Source: Nitrospinota bacterium (GTDB lineage Bacteria > Nitrospinota > Nitrospinia > UBA9942). Taken from it: a stretch of DNA of 27,554 bases. Below the pieces are notes generated by a model, which saw only the letters and a program-made list of their open reading frames with translations, ran no database searches and was not told the DNA's origin. The stretch is from assembly GCA_016234205.1 (NCBI GenBank), contig JACRGN010000001.1:1-27554 (forward strand). The letters are read 5' to 3'. This document shows positions 1 through 6,342 of this stretch, piece after piece (the stretch's first letter is position 1; each line of letters opens with the position of its first letter). The position numbers and the translations under genes are program-made.

Positions 1-995
1 GATAGCTCAATGGCAGGGACATTTGATAATCCGAGAAGTGTGGAGAGAGAAATTTTATTTATTTGTTTTTTTACTGCCTCATCTATCTCCATCTTTCTGT
101 GCCCGTGAATATTTACCCAGTAGGAGGAGTTTCCGTCAAGATATTTATTTCCAAGAGTATCATAAAGATAAGAGCCTTTACCCCCCTCAATAATTACTGG
201 TTCTTCTTTCACCCAATCATTCATCTGTGTAAAGGGATGCCAGAGATGTTTTTTGTCACTTTCTACCAAATCCTCTCTTCCCCCCGTTATTAAAGGGGGG
301 GGTGGGGGGATTAAAAGGTTATCAATTTTAATATTTTTTAAAAATATCTTTTTGAGTTCGCCAAATTTGCAATCAGCAACACTTGCTGACGAAACATAAG
401 GTAGAGTGCCGAGGATAGGAACTCCTGATAGCCTTTCTATGACAGAGGGATTTGTCTTCTCTGTCAGCCCTTTCTTCTTTTTCTTTGTATCATTAAAAAT
501 AATTCCAATTGTATCTATGCCAGACTCTTGTGCATGCTTTATTGTAAGAAGGGTATGGTTTATAGTCCCAAGACCTGGTCGGGAAACAATGACAACAGGT
601 AGGTCAAGCTCTGAAATAAGATCAGATACAAAGTAATCTTCGGTTAAAGGGACGAGGAGACCTCCGATGCCTTCCACAATTACAATATCGTGCCTCTTGC
701 ATAACTCATCAAAGGCATTTTTTATGGCAGTAATATCAATCTTTACACCTTCAATCTCTGAAACGGTTAATGGAGCTAAAGGTTTTTTTAAATAATATGG
801 ATTGATTAATTCAATCTCATCCTTTACGCCAGATGCCTTTATTAAAAACTCAACATCTTCCCTCCCGCCGCTTTGAATTGGCTTCATTACACCCACATCT
901 AAGCCCTTATGTTTTAGTGATAAAACAAGACCGGCAGCTACAACAGTCTTCCCAACCCCTGTATCCGTCCCTGTGATGAATACACCTTTATTCAC
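1..995 (-). CDS. bioDA: BioD-BioA fusion (dethiobiotin synthetase / DAPA aminotransferase), partial
   Basis: Two late biotin steps on one continuous frame with no stop from the GTG at 995 to the window edge (331 codons read). Residues 1 to about 228 are dethiobiotin synthetase: the P-loop GTDTGVGKT lies at about residues 8-16, followed by MKPIQSGG and VEGIGGLLVPL. From about residue 240 the protein becomes DAPA aminotransferase (PLP enzyme), recognised by LWHPFTQM, then LYDTLGNKYLDG and SSYWVNIHGH. The junction is a proline-rich stretch (IPPPPPLITGGRED) encoded by a palindromic repeat. GTG is chosen because it overlaps the bioC stop (GTGA) and has GGAAG upstream. The BioA active-site lysine lies outside the window. 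BioD and BioA are usually separate in bacteria; plants carry a comparable fusion. A stop lost by assembly error is possible but nothing in the sequence suggests it. Confidence 0.93.
   Translation of the reverse strand, partial: MNKGVFITGTDTGVGKTVVAAGLVLSLKHKGLDVGVMKPIQSGGREDVEFLIKASGVKDEIELINPYYLKKPLAPLTVSEIEGVKIDITAIKNAFDELCKRHDIVIVEGIGGLLVPLTEDYFVSDLISELDLPVVIVSRPGLGTINHTLLTIKHAQESGIDTIGIIFNDTKKKKKGLTEKTNPSVIERLSGVPILGTLPYVSSASVADCKFGELKKIFLKNIKIDNLLIPPPPPLITGGREDLVESDKKHLWHPFTQMNDWVKEEPVIIEGGKGSYLYDTLGNKYLDGNSSYWVNIHGHRKMEIDEAVKKQINKISLSTLLGLSNVPAIEL
272..310. repeat. In-frame palindromic repeat at the bioD/bioA junction
   Basis: A run of six C, then GTTATTAAA, then a run of eight G, followed by TGGGGGGA. 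On the coding (minus) strand it encodes PPPPPLITGGR. It belongs to the same family as the element in bioC at 1670-1713 and is read in the same frame (PPLI-K/T-G). It sits exactly between the two enzyme domains. Confidence 0.85.
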
Positions 996-1825
996 TTTCT
1001 TCCTTTCAAAAATATCACACTGTATGTTGCCCTGATACCCTGAGAAGTTCCGTATTTATTTTTGTATATAATTATCATCTCTTTTATAACACCTTTTATC
1101 CCCATTCCATTTGATCTTGCGAAATAGGATTGGTTTGCACCTATGTATTTGAGGGTTTTTAAAAGAGTCTCAACATCAGGATAATATCTTACCTCATCCC
1201 TCTCTTCAAAAGACACATCCTTAAACCCAGCCGATGTCATGAGTAATTTAAGCTCCTTTGCATTTTTAAATTTCTGAAAAACAGGGGGTGCATCTTTGTA
1301 AAACAATTGAAAGGCTGTTTCAAAGGAATCCTTTAGCTCACACAGAGAGCCTTCGGCGAGTGTTGTTAAATAAATATAGCCGTTCTCTGCTGTTACTCTA
1401 TACATCTCTGTAAATGCCTTTTGTAAATCGGATACCCATTGGAGCATCAAGCCGGATACTACTATGTCAAAGTATTTTGAAGGATAGGGAAGCAATTCCG
1501 CATCGGCAGTAGTCAGGTAGAGATTTGCATGCCCGTTTCTCTTTCCTTGCGTAAACACAGACATGCCATGTGCAATATCACAGGCAAATATTTTTGATGT
1601 ATTATATTTTTCTGATAGGTTGAGTGCAATATTTCCTGTCCCACCCCCTGCATCCAGTATCCTCAATCTCCTTTCCTCCCCCTTTATTAAAGGGGGATTG
1701 AAGGGGATTTCGCTGTAAACTCTGGTTAGGATGAGATTGGCAATCTCTTTTTGAAAAGATGCGAATTTATCATAGGTATCAGCCCTTTTTGAAAATGAAC
1801 TTTTTACTACAGATTTATCAATCAT
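992..1825 (-). CDS. bioC: Malonyl-ACP O-methyltransferase BioC
   Basis: SAM-dependent methyltransferase of 277 residues that methylates the free carboxyl of malonyl-ACP, so that the fatty acid synthase can build the pimeloyl chain of biotin. The N-terminus (KSSFSKRADTYDKFASFQKEIA) is BioC-like. SAM motif I is LDAGGGTGN at about 57-65, and the later VVSGLMLQWVSDLQKAF matches the BioC region around its conserved tryptophan. Residues about 40-52 (IPFNPPLIKGEER) come from an inserted palindrome just before motif I, making the protein slightly longer than the usual 250-260. Its stop overlaps the bioDA GTG by two bases and bioH lies 25 bases upstream, so translation within the operon is probably coupled. 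Confidence 0.9.
   Translation of the reverse strand: MIDKSVVKSSFSKRADTYDKFASFQKEIANLILTRVYSEIPFNPPLIKGEERRLRILDAGGGTGNIALNLSEKYNTSKIFACDIAHGMSVFTQGKRNGHANLYLTTADAELLPYPSKYFDIVVSGLMLQWVSDLQKAFTEMYRVTAENGYIYLTTLAEGSLCELKDSFETAFQLFYKDAPPVFQKFKNAKELKLLMTSAGFKDVSFEERDEVRYYPDVETLLKTLKYIGANQSYFARSNGMGIKGVIKEMIIIYKNKYGTSQGIRATYSVIFLKGRK
1670..1713. repeat. In-frame palindromic repeat inside bioC
   Basis: The core CCCCCTTTATTAAAGGGGG (1678-1696) is nearly self-complementary and is followed by ATTGAAGGGGATTT. It is translated on the minus strand as FNPPLIKGE within BioC and keeps the frame open. It is the same family as the element at 272-310. Confidence 0.85.
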
Positions 1826-1835
1826 AATTTTTAAA

Positions 1836-1866
1836 TTTGTGCCATTCGTGTTAATTCGTGGCTAAA
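1836..1866. repeat. ACACGAAT-type word spanning the bioH end and bioC leader
   Basis: On the minus strand this reads GCCACGAATTAACACGAATG, a one-armed version of the word found between flhF and flhG at 26391-26490. It encodes the last residues of BioH (ATN), its stop, and most of the short spacer before bioC. Confidence 0.6.
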
Positions 1867-2681
1867 TTATGGCAAAAATCCTTTATCTCTTTATTAACCC
1901 TCTCTGGCTGTGTCAAAAACGGTGCATGTCCAACACCTTTAAGAATAATTAATTTTGAATCAGGTATCTCCCTTGCTATATACTTGCCTGCACCGACAGG
2001 GCATATTTTATCAATATCACCGTGGATAATCAATGTCGGCACTTTTATATCTCTGAGATTATCCCTAATATTATCCATAATCAAAAGATTCAGTGTATGA
2101 AGGGCTGTAGAGAGTGGAGGAGGAAAATCCTCATTGAACATTAAACTCTCAATTTCCGACAGCTTGCTGTCATCAATTTGCTCATCTGATATAAATAATT
2201 TTCCGCAGAACTCCCTGATATGATTTTCATAATCTCTTTTCAAATTCTGCTCCAGCCTCTTTACCATAATCAAAGGTTGTCCATGAGGATAGTCATTCCC
2301 CGACAAAAACTTAGGAGTGCCGCTGATGAATATCAATTTTTCTACATCCTCAAGATATTTAAAATAGTATCTTGCAATTATGAAAGATGCCATAGACCAC
2401 CCTGCCAGTGTAAATTTCTCAATACCTAAGAAATTTATTAACTCCTTCAAATCCTGAACAAATATAGTAAATCCGCATTCCGCATTCTGCATTCTGCATT
2501 CTGATTTTCCATGCCCCCTTAAATCAACTGCAATTACCTGAAAATCCTTTGCGAGTTTATTTGACTGGTATTTCCAGACATTGGAATTCATTGCCCAGCC
2601 GTGAACAAAGATAATAGGTTTTCCTTTGCCGGTTATTCTGTAATGGAGATTGATACCGTCAGTAGTTTTAAAGAAAGGCAT
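1851..2681 (-). CDS. bioH: BioH-like pimeloyl-ACP methyl ester esterase (alpha/beta hydrolase)
   Basis: 276-residue alpha/beta hydrolase. HGWAMNS near residue 27 forms the oxyanion region, the nucleophile elbow is GWSMA with Ser96, the likely acidic residue lies in HGDIDKI (about 221-227), and the catalytic His is in GVGHAPF (about 253). Standing directly before bioC, it most likely removes the methyl group from pimeloyl-ACP methyl ester, ending the BioC cycle. Residues about 61-70 (CRMQNAECG) come from four tandem 7-mers after the conserved DLRGHGKS. The gene starts 3 bases after the protease gene ends, with no clear ribosome binding site, consistent with coupling. Other esterases share this fold; context carries the specific call. 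Confidence 0.82.
   Translation of the reverse strand: MPFFKTTDGINLHYRITGKGKPIIFVHGWAMNSNVWKYQSNKLAKDFQVIAVDLRGHGKSECRMQNAECGFTIFVQDLKELINFLGIEKFTLAGWSMASFIIARYYFKYLEDVEKLIFISGTPKFLSGNDYPHGQPLIMVKRLEQNLKRDYENHIREFCGKLFISDEQIDDSKLSEIESLMFNEDFPPPLSTALHTLNLLIMDNIRDNLRDIKVPTLIIHGDIDKICPVGAGKYIAREIPDSKLIILKGVGHAPFLTQPERVNKEIKDFCHNLATN
2475..2502. repeat. Four tandem 7-mers inside bioH
   Basis: The plus strand reads GCATTCC followed by three GCATTCT copies. Because the unit is 7 bases, gain or loss of one copy would shift the bioH frame; the present copy number keeps it open. Confidence 0.85.
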
Positions 2682-2684
2682 TTA

Positions 2685-3437
2685 TCAGGCAATGAGCCTT
2701 AAAATATCTTTATAGGTTGCAATAAGAGTGAGGATAAGAAAAAAAGATATACCTGCAACACTCACAATTTGATAGGTTCTCTGGCTTAAAGGAGACCTTT
2801 TAAAAGACTCAATTGCAAGAATAATAAGATGTCCGCCATCAAGTGCAGGGAATGGAAGGAGATTCAGTATGCCCAGACTAAGACTCAAAAGTCCTGTAAA
2901 GTATATGAGGTTTATAAAGCCTGCATTAGCTGCCTTTCCCGCCATAACAGCAATACCAACGGGTCCTGACAGATTATCCATAGAGCTATTGCCTGAAAAG
3001 AGATGTAAGATAAGTTGAATTGTGCCAACAGATACCGCTTCAATTGTCTTGAGACTTGCAATTGCTGCATCGAACAGAGATATATGCTTGCCAATCGTTA
3101 GAGCAACGGCAATAATTAAAAAGGCAAAGACAATATTAAAAATAGAGCCTGCAGAGATAATTATACCTCTCTTCCATCTATCTTCTTTTAAGAACTCCAG
3201 AGATTCACTTTCATCTTTGTTTTTTGAGAAACTTACAAAGCCTCCAAGAGGCAGAAGCCTCAATGTAAATTCTGTCTCTCTATGCTTGAAGATGGTTGCT
3301 ATTTTTGGACTGAAGGGAAAACCAATAGAGAATTCATAGGCATTAATTCCAAGCCTTCTGGCAGCAATAAAATGCCCTAATTCGTGTATCAAAACAACAA
3401 TCGTAAAAACAAAAAGAAACGCAAGTATTGAAATCAT
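2685..3437 (-). CDS. M50 site-2-protease-like membrane metalloprotease lacking a PDZ domain
   Basis: 250-residue membrane protein. The zinc motif HELGH is at 18-22 within the first membrane segment (about 4-24). The second motif NLLPFPALDGGH is at about 192-203, supplying the metal-binding Asp. Further hydrophobic segments lie near 92-113, 176-196 and 226-242. RseP-type proteases usually carry one or two PDZ domains between the motifs; here the middle part is short (about 115-155) and shows none. It is the first recognisable gene of the run leading into bioH, bioC and bioDA. Its substrate is unknown; proteolysis of an anti-sigma factor or signal-peptide remnant is the family role. The upstream sequence is a repeat word and no clear Shine-Dalgarno is visible. 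Confidence 0.88.
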   Translation of the reverse strand: MISILAFLFVFTIVVLIHELGHFIAARRLGINAYEFSIGFPFSPKIATIFKHRETEFTLRLLPLGGFVSFSKNKDESESLEFLKEDRWKRGIIISAGSIFNIVFAFLIIAVALTIGKHISLFDAAIASLKTIEAVSVGTIQLILHLFSGNSSMDNLSGPVGIAVMAGKAANAGFINLIYFTGLLSLSLGILNLLPFPALDGGHLIILAIESFKRSPLSQRTYQIVSVAGISFFLILTLIATYKDILRLIA

Positions 3438-3438
3438 T

Positions 3439-3472
3439 TAACTAACCACTATTCACCAGTTACTATTTACTG
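3439..3472. repeat. TTCACTATT/TTTACTATT-type word before the protease gene
   Basis: The plus strand reads CTAACCACTATTCACCAGTT then ACTATTTACTG: degenerate copies of an ACTATTYAC word placed immediately upstream of the protease start, where a ribosome binding site would be expected. It appears one-armed, without a facing complement nearby. Confidence 0.55.
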
Positions 3473-3492
3473 CTTTTAAATGGTCGCAGTTA

Positions 3493-3507
3493 TTGAACGC
3501 TGTTCAA
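3493..3507. promoter_or_regulatory. Candidate operator, TTGAAC-N3-GTTCAA palindrome
   Basis: A perfect 6+6 dyad with a 3-base centre (TTGAACGCTGTTCAA), 56 bases upstream of the protease start. Its form resembles operators bound by TetR-family repressors. It is the only compact symmetric site seen upstream of the biotin operon. Assignment to a regulator is inference. Confidence 0.4.
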
Positions 3508-3607
3508 ACCCTATTTTGAGAAAAAGCTAGCCTCTTAAACTCCTGACAAAAAGTATTTTAATTGAGAAGCACAAAGATGGCAAGGAAAATTGTTGGAGAT
3601 GCCCGAA

Positions 3608-3719
3608 TCCTTACCCCCTTCCTCACTAACTTCCGATATTGGCTACAGGCTAAAAGAAGTGCGATAGTATTTGTCTATAATCTTTTTGCTTTTAGCCTAC
3701 TGTTAGGGGAAGGGGTCGC
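3608..3719. repeat. Long imperfect inverted repeat, possible mobile hairpin
   Basis: The outer arms are ACCCCCTTCCTCACTAAC (about 3613-3630) and GTTAGGGGAAGGGGT (about 3702-3716); the inner arms are CAGGCTAAAAG (about 3646-3656) and CTTTTAGCCTACTG (about 3689-3702). Together they could fold a stem of about 110 bases. Its right arm encodes the end of the 55-residue ORF at 3692-3859. The rest of 3508-3607 shows nothing recognisable. Confidence 0.55.
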
Positions 3720-3859
3720 CGCTTTTTTATTTTAATTTCTGGAAATTCTTTTTCAAGTAGGTCAATCTTTTCCCTGATGGAGAGTTTAGATAAATCTTTT
3801 GAAACTGTTTCTCTTATATCTCTCATCATTTTTACTGAATCAAATCTTTTAGTCTTCAT
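3692..3859 (-). CDS. Small protein, likely partner of the PIN toxin
   Basis: 55-residue ORF read directly from the minus strand, beginning MKTKRFDSVKMMRDIRET. Its ATG overlaps the end of the PIN gene by 11 bases and is preceded by a strong GGAGG within that gene. It is charged and probably helical (KDLSKLSIREKIDLLEKEF), the build of small antitoxin-like proteins found next to PIN genes. The C-terminus (KKRRPLPLTVG) is encoded by an arm of the inverted repeat, so the original end may have been replaced. The order toxin then partner is the reverse of most vapBC operons. The function is inference from position and composition. Confidence 0.65.
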   Translation of the reverse strand: MKTKRFDSVKMMRDIRETVSKDLSKLSIREKIDLLEKEFPEIKIKKRRPLPLTVG

Positions 3860-4310
3860 TGATTACCTCCATCGGGGTTCTGATTTCAATCAGTTGATAC
3901 CCTTCTTTCAGATTAACAGAATTAAACCCACGAATTTTATGGACATTCACAATATGCTTGAAATTCCAGCTTACTACGATGTCAGCCTTCTCAGCAGTAG
4001 CAATAGCAATATGCTCCGCATCCAAAAGATGATTCGGTGAAATCACCCCATCTTCAATATATTTTTGAGCCAATTCTTCTGCCTCTTCTGTTAATCCCAC
4101 AAATTCAATGTATTCTTTTGGGATTTCATCAAATTTCTTTCTTACATTTTCTGGTGCCTGCTTTAGTTCTTTTAAAGTTAAATTTGAAACCATAGCAATC
4201 TTCTTGCCTATGATGAAATCATTGAACAATAAATTGGAATATTTTCCGAATTCATCGTCAAAGCAGCCACCTATCATTGATGTATCTATGTAAACCCTAA
4301 ATTTCAACAT
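3849..4310 (-). CDS. PIN-domain protein, probable toxin
   Basis: 153-residue PIN-domain protein, a fold of Mg-dependent RNases. Acidic residues fit the active site: Asp9 in VYIDTS, Glu48 in LKELK, Asp97 in LLDAEHIAIA. The region that often carries the fourth acidic residue reads VVSWNFKHIVN (about 112-122), with Asn where many VapC proteins have Asp; this variant is common in this PIN subfamily. The gene immediately downstream overlaps it and encodes the likely partner. No AbrB- or Phd-type antitoxin lies upstream. An RNase toxin role is likely but the target is unknown. Confidence 0.82.
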   Translation of the reverse strand: MLKFRVYIDTSMIGGCFDDEFGKYSNLLFNDFIIGKKIAMVSNLTLKELKQAPENVRKKFDEIPKEYIEFVGLTEEAEELAQKYIEDGVISPNHLLDAEHIAIATAEKADIVVSWNFKHIVNVHKIRGFNSVNLKEGYQLIEIRTPMEVINED

Positions 4311-4366
4311 TGCCTATGCCTTTCTAATTCTATTATATCTATCATAATTTTGACGGCAAAAATTTC

Positions 4367-4498
4367 TGCTAACGGGTAGCGGGTTGCTGATGTAGCGGTT
4401 TAAATGCTTCGTCAGTGTCCCCCGCTATTAAAGTAAATTAAAAGTTACACAGTTTTATTTTGCACTGTCCACCCGCTTTTGCCAAGTCCTTGTTGGCA
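4367..4498. repeat. attC-like imperfect palindrome after the HsdR_N-like gene
   Basis: The left end is CTGCTAACGGG then TAGCGGGT; the right end is ACCCGCTTTTGCCAAG then GTTGGCAG. The outer 8 bases pair with one mismatch and the inner AGCGGGT/ACCCGCT pair exactly, with unpaired bases between them: the two-box layout of integron attC sites. It starts 25 bases after the stop of the minus-strand gene at 4523-5578, where a cassette attC should be. The outer box (GTTGGCA) departs from the GTTRRRY consensus at one position. The remaining spacer (4311-4366 and 4499-4522) shows nothing else. Confidence 0.5.
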
Positions 4499-4522
4499 GC
4501 CGTTTTTCTCTCTGTCCATCGT

Positions 4523-5578
4523 TTATTTTTTGTCCTCAATTTGCACTGTTATTTTTGTGTCAAGTAGTTTCGCAATTCTTTCCAAATAATCTTTTTTCAG
4601 TTGTGTGCTATGGTTAATGTCAATATACAGAGATGTGTTGGATATTTGTTTATATTTTTTCTTGATACCAACATTGTATGCTTTGTCTGAAATTAGAGGT
4701 GCGCCATTTCTTACTTGTAACCGTTTCACTTTGTCAATGCCAAATTCTTGAATAGTTTTAATAAATGTATCTATTGCTTTGTATTCATTAATTATTCGTC
4801 CATTTGGCAGAGTAACTTTTAATCTTGTGTTACTTGCCCGCACATTATTTTCAATCGGTAAGGTAGTTGTAAAATTGTCGGCAGGTTCTTCATCTTCTTC
4901 AGTGTCTTGTATTGCTTTGTCAGCATTTAAGAAGGTAACAACAAAATCGTCCGTTGGTCTGAATCCGCAATGTTTTTCTGTCTCGTCGGCGAGTAACCGA
5001 ATAAATTCAGGCGTGGGTTTATTTAAAAGATTTTTCCAAACAACGGGTAATGAATTTTCAATTTCTCCTTGTCTGTTTTTGCTTTTTAAAGTTTCTTCGG
5101 CAATACGAATTGATTTGTCAGATAAAATATTTTCTTTAGATAGAAATTGAATTAACTTTTCGGAAATTTCCCCTTCGTTCTGACTTTTAAAGTCAATAGT
5201 GTAAAACTTGCGATTTGTCCACGCACCTTTTTGTAACGGCAAGTAAAACCACCAAGTAACGCCATTTGTCAGAATTGCAAGTTGCACACCTTCTTTAAAT
5301 GAATAGTTGAGTAATTGCTCTTGATGTTTCTCAAGATTTTCTTCTGGCTTTTTTGCTTCAATAAAAACTTTGTTGGTATTGTTATTTCGTAAAGAATAAT
5401 CCACTCGCTTGCCTTCTATGGTGTATTCTGGAAAAACTTCATCTCTGTCAAAAATATTCCAGCCAAGGTCTGCGAGTAGTTGCAAAATAACTGTCTGCTT
5501 AATTGCTGTTTCGTCAAATTGCTCAACAGTTTTTGATTTTATGATTTCAACTGTGGAAATTAATTTGTCTGCTGTCAT
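4523..5578 (-). CDS. Standalone nuclease-like protein, type I restriction HsdR N-terminal-like
   Basis: 351 residues. The N-terminal half resembles the HSDR_N domain: KRVDYSL (Asp about 60) and KVFIEAKKP (Glu74, Lys76) form a PD-(D/E)xK nuclease core, followed by HQEQLLNYSFKEGVQLAILTNGVTWWFY. No helicase motifs follow, so this is not a full HsdR subunit. The C-terminal part (about 250-350; LKVTLPNGRIINEYKAIDTF) looks like a small separate domain of the kind seen in DUF4357-like proteins. It stands alone between a decayed integrase and an attC-like palindrome and is best read as a transferred single-gene cassette, possibly defensive. The substrate is unknown. Confidence 0.72.
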   Translation of the reverse strand: MTADKLISTVEIIKSKTVEQFDETAIKQTVILQLLADLGWNIFDRDEVFPEYTIEGKRVDYSLRNNNTNKVFIEAKKPEENLEKHQEQLLNYSFKEGVQLAILTNGVTWWFYLPLQKGAWTNRKFYTIDFKSQNEGEISEKLIQFLSKENILSDKSIRIAEETLKSKNRQGEIENSLPVVWKNLLNKPTPEFIRLLADETEKHCGFRPTDDFVVTFLNADKAIQDTEEDEEPADNFTTTLPIENNVRASNTRLKVTLPNGRIINEYKAIDTFIKTIQEFGIDKVKRLQVRNGAPLISDKAYNVGIKKKYKQISNTSLYIDINHSTQLKKDYLERIAKLLDTKITVQIEDKK

Positions 5579-5649
5579 GGGTTATGTTTTTTTATGCCTA
5601 CTGTTTCGATTTTTGGCTGTCCCGTTGTCGGTAGCGCTGTCGTTTCTAA

Positions 5650-5814
5650 AATGGCACACATCTGGATTTCCTCACCTGTAAAAGCTTTCAAAATCTTTTC
5701 AAGAGTTCTATCCGAACATGGAAAACTCCAATACTTTTTATCAGGGTGTCATCTATGTCCCTCAATAGTTTTAACCATAACAACAAATTTAGGGTCATAC
5801 GAAAAAGTAACCAT
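5650..5814 (-). pseudogene. Decayed tyrosine-integrase N-terminal fragment
   Basis: The frame from the ATG at 5814 reads MVTFSYDPKFVVMVKTIEGH then R, an in-frame TGA at 5751-5749, then HPDKKYWSFPCSDRTLEKIL and KAFTGEEIQ. This matches the start of a class of phage-type integrases in which the stop position is normally Trp (RRWHP-x-x-KYWSFP). Similarity ends near 5660 where the sequence changes character, and no catalytic domain follows, so it is both interrupted and truncated. The ATG follows the DUF5618-like remnant by 9 bases with GAGG upstream. The left limit is approximate; 5579-5650 holds nothing I recognise. Confidence 0.65.
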
Positions 5815-5823
5815 TATTTCCTC

Positions 5824-6213
5824 TTATTTTATTTTTCCTATAAACTCTTTTGCCTTTTTTAAAATATCTTTTACAACGGTGGTATGGGTTAAAAGCCCTC
5901 TATAATAACCTGCAATATGAATTTGTGCTTCGAATTCTCTATTAAGCTTACCATTACGAATAGCAAGATGTTTTTTCAATGCGTCTCGATAGGCGTCAAT
6001 TGATCCTTCGGCTTCGCTTAGGACAGGTTTTGGAAGCTCTTTTTTGGTTAATCCTCTTCTTATGGGGGCTTAGTTTATAGCCTCCAATATGGCAAGATAA
6101 GCAGTTCCAAAGGCTTCCCTAACATATTTAACATCTGCATACCTCTCGTTTTCAATAGGAGCTTTATTTAGAATTTCTTTTGCATTTTGCAGGTATCTTA
6201 ATGGTTTTTTCAT
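5824..6213 (-). pseudogene. DUF5618-like protein gene with an in-frame stop
   Basis: The frame from the ATG at 6213 reads MKKPLRYLQNAKEILNKAPI, then ENERYADVKYVREAFGTAYL, then AILEAIN, a TAA at 6072-6070 (codon 48), then APIRRGLTKKELPK and on to a stop at 5824 (130 codons in all). This is the pattern of the small DUF5618 family, where the stop position would normally be Tyr or a similar residue. One base change would restore it. It lies between tRNA-Pro and the integrase fragment, so it is probably part of the same decayed insertion. A sequencing error is possible. Confidence 0.65.
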
Positions 6214-6236
6214 TTTTACAAAGCGATTTCTATTAA

Positions 6237-6314
<78 letters not shown>

Positions 6315-6342
6315 AATCAATATACTTACATAACCTACCATA

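Noticed and set aside
63..636. Plus-strand ORFs at 63-293 and 406-636
   Set aside because: Antisense to the continuous BioD-BioA frame, which has clear motifs.
5749..5751. TGA in the integrase frame read as Trp (alternative genetic code)
   Set aside because: TGA is the normal stop of several intact genes here (bioC, the M50 protease, fliM, fliO), and the integrase is also truncated, so a nonsense mutation is simpler.
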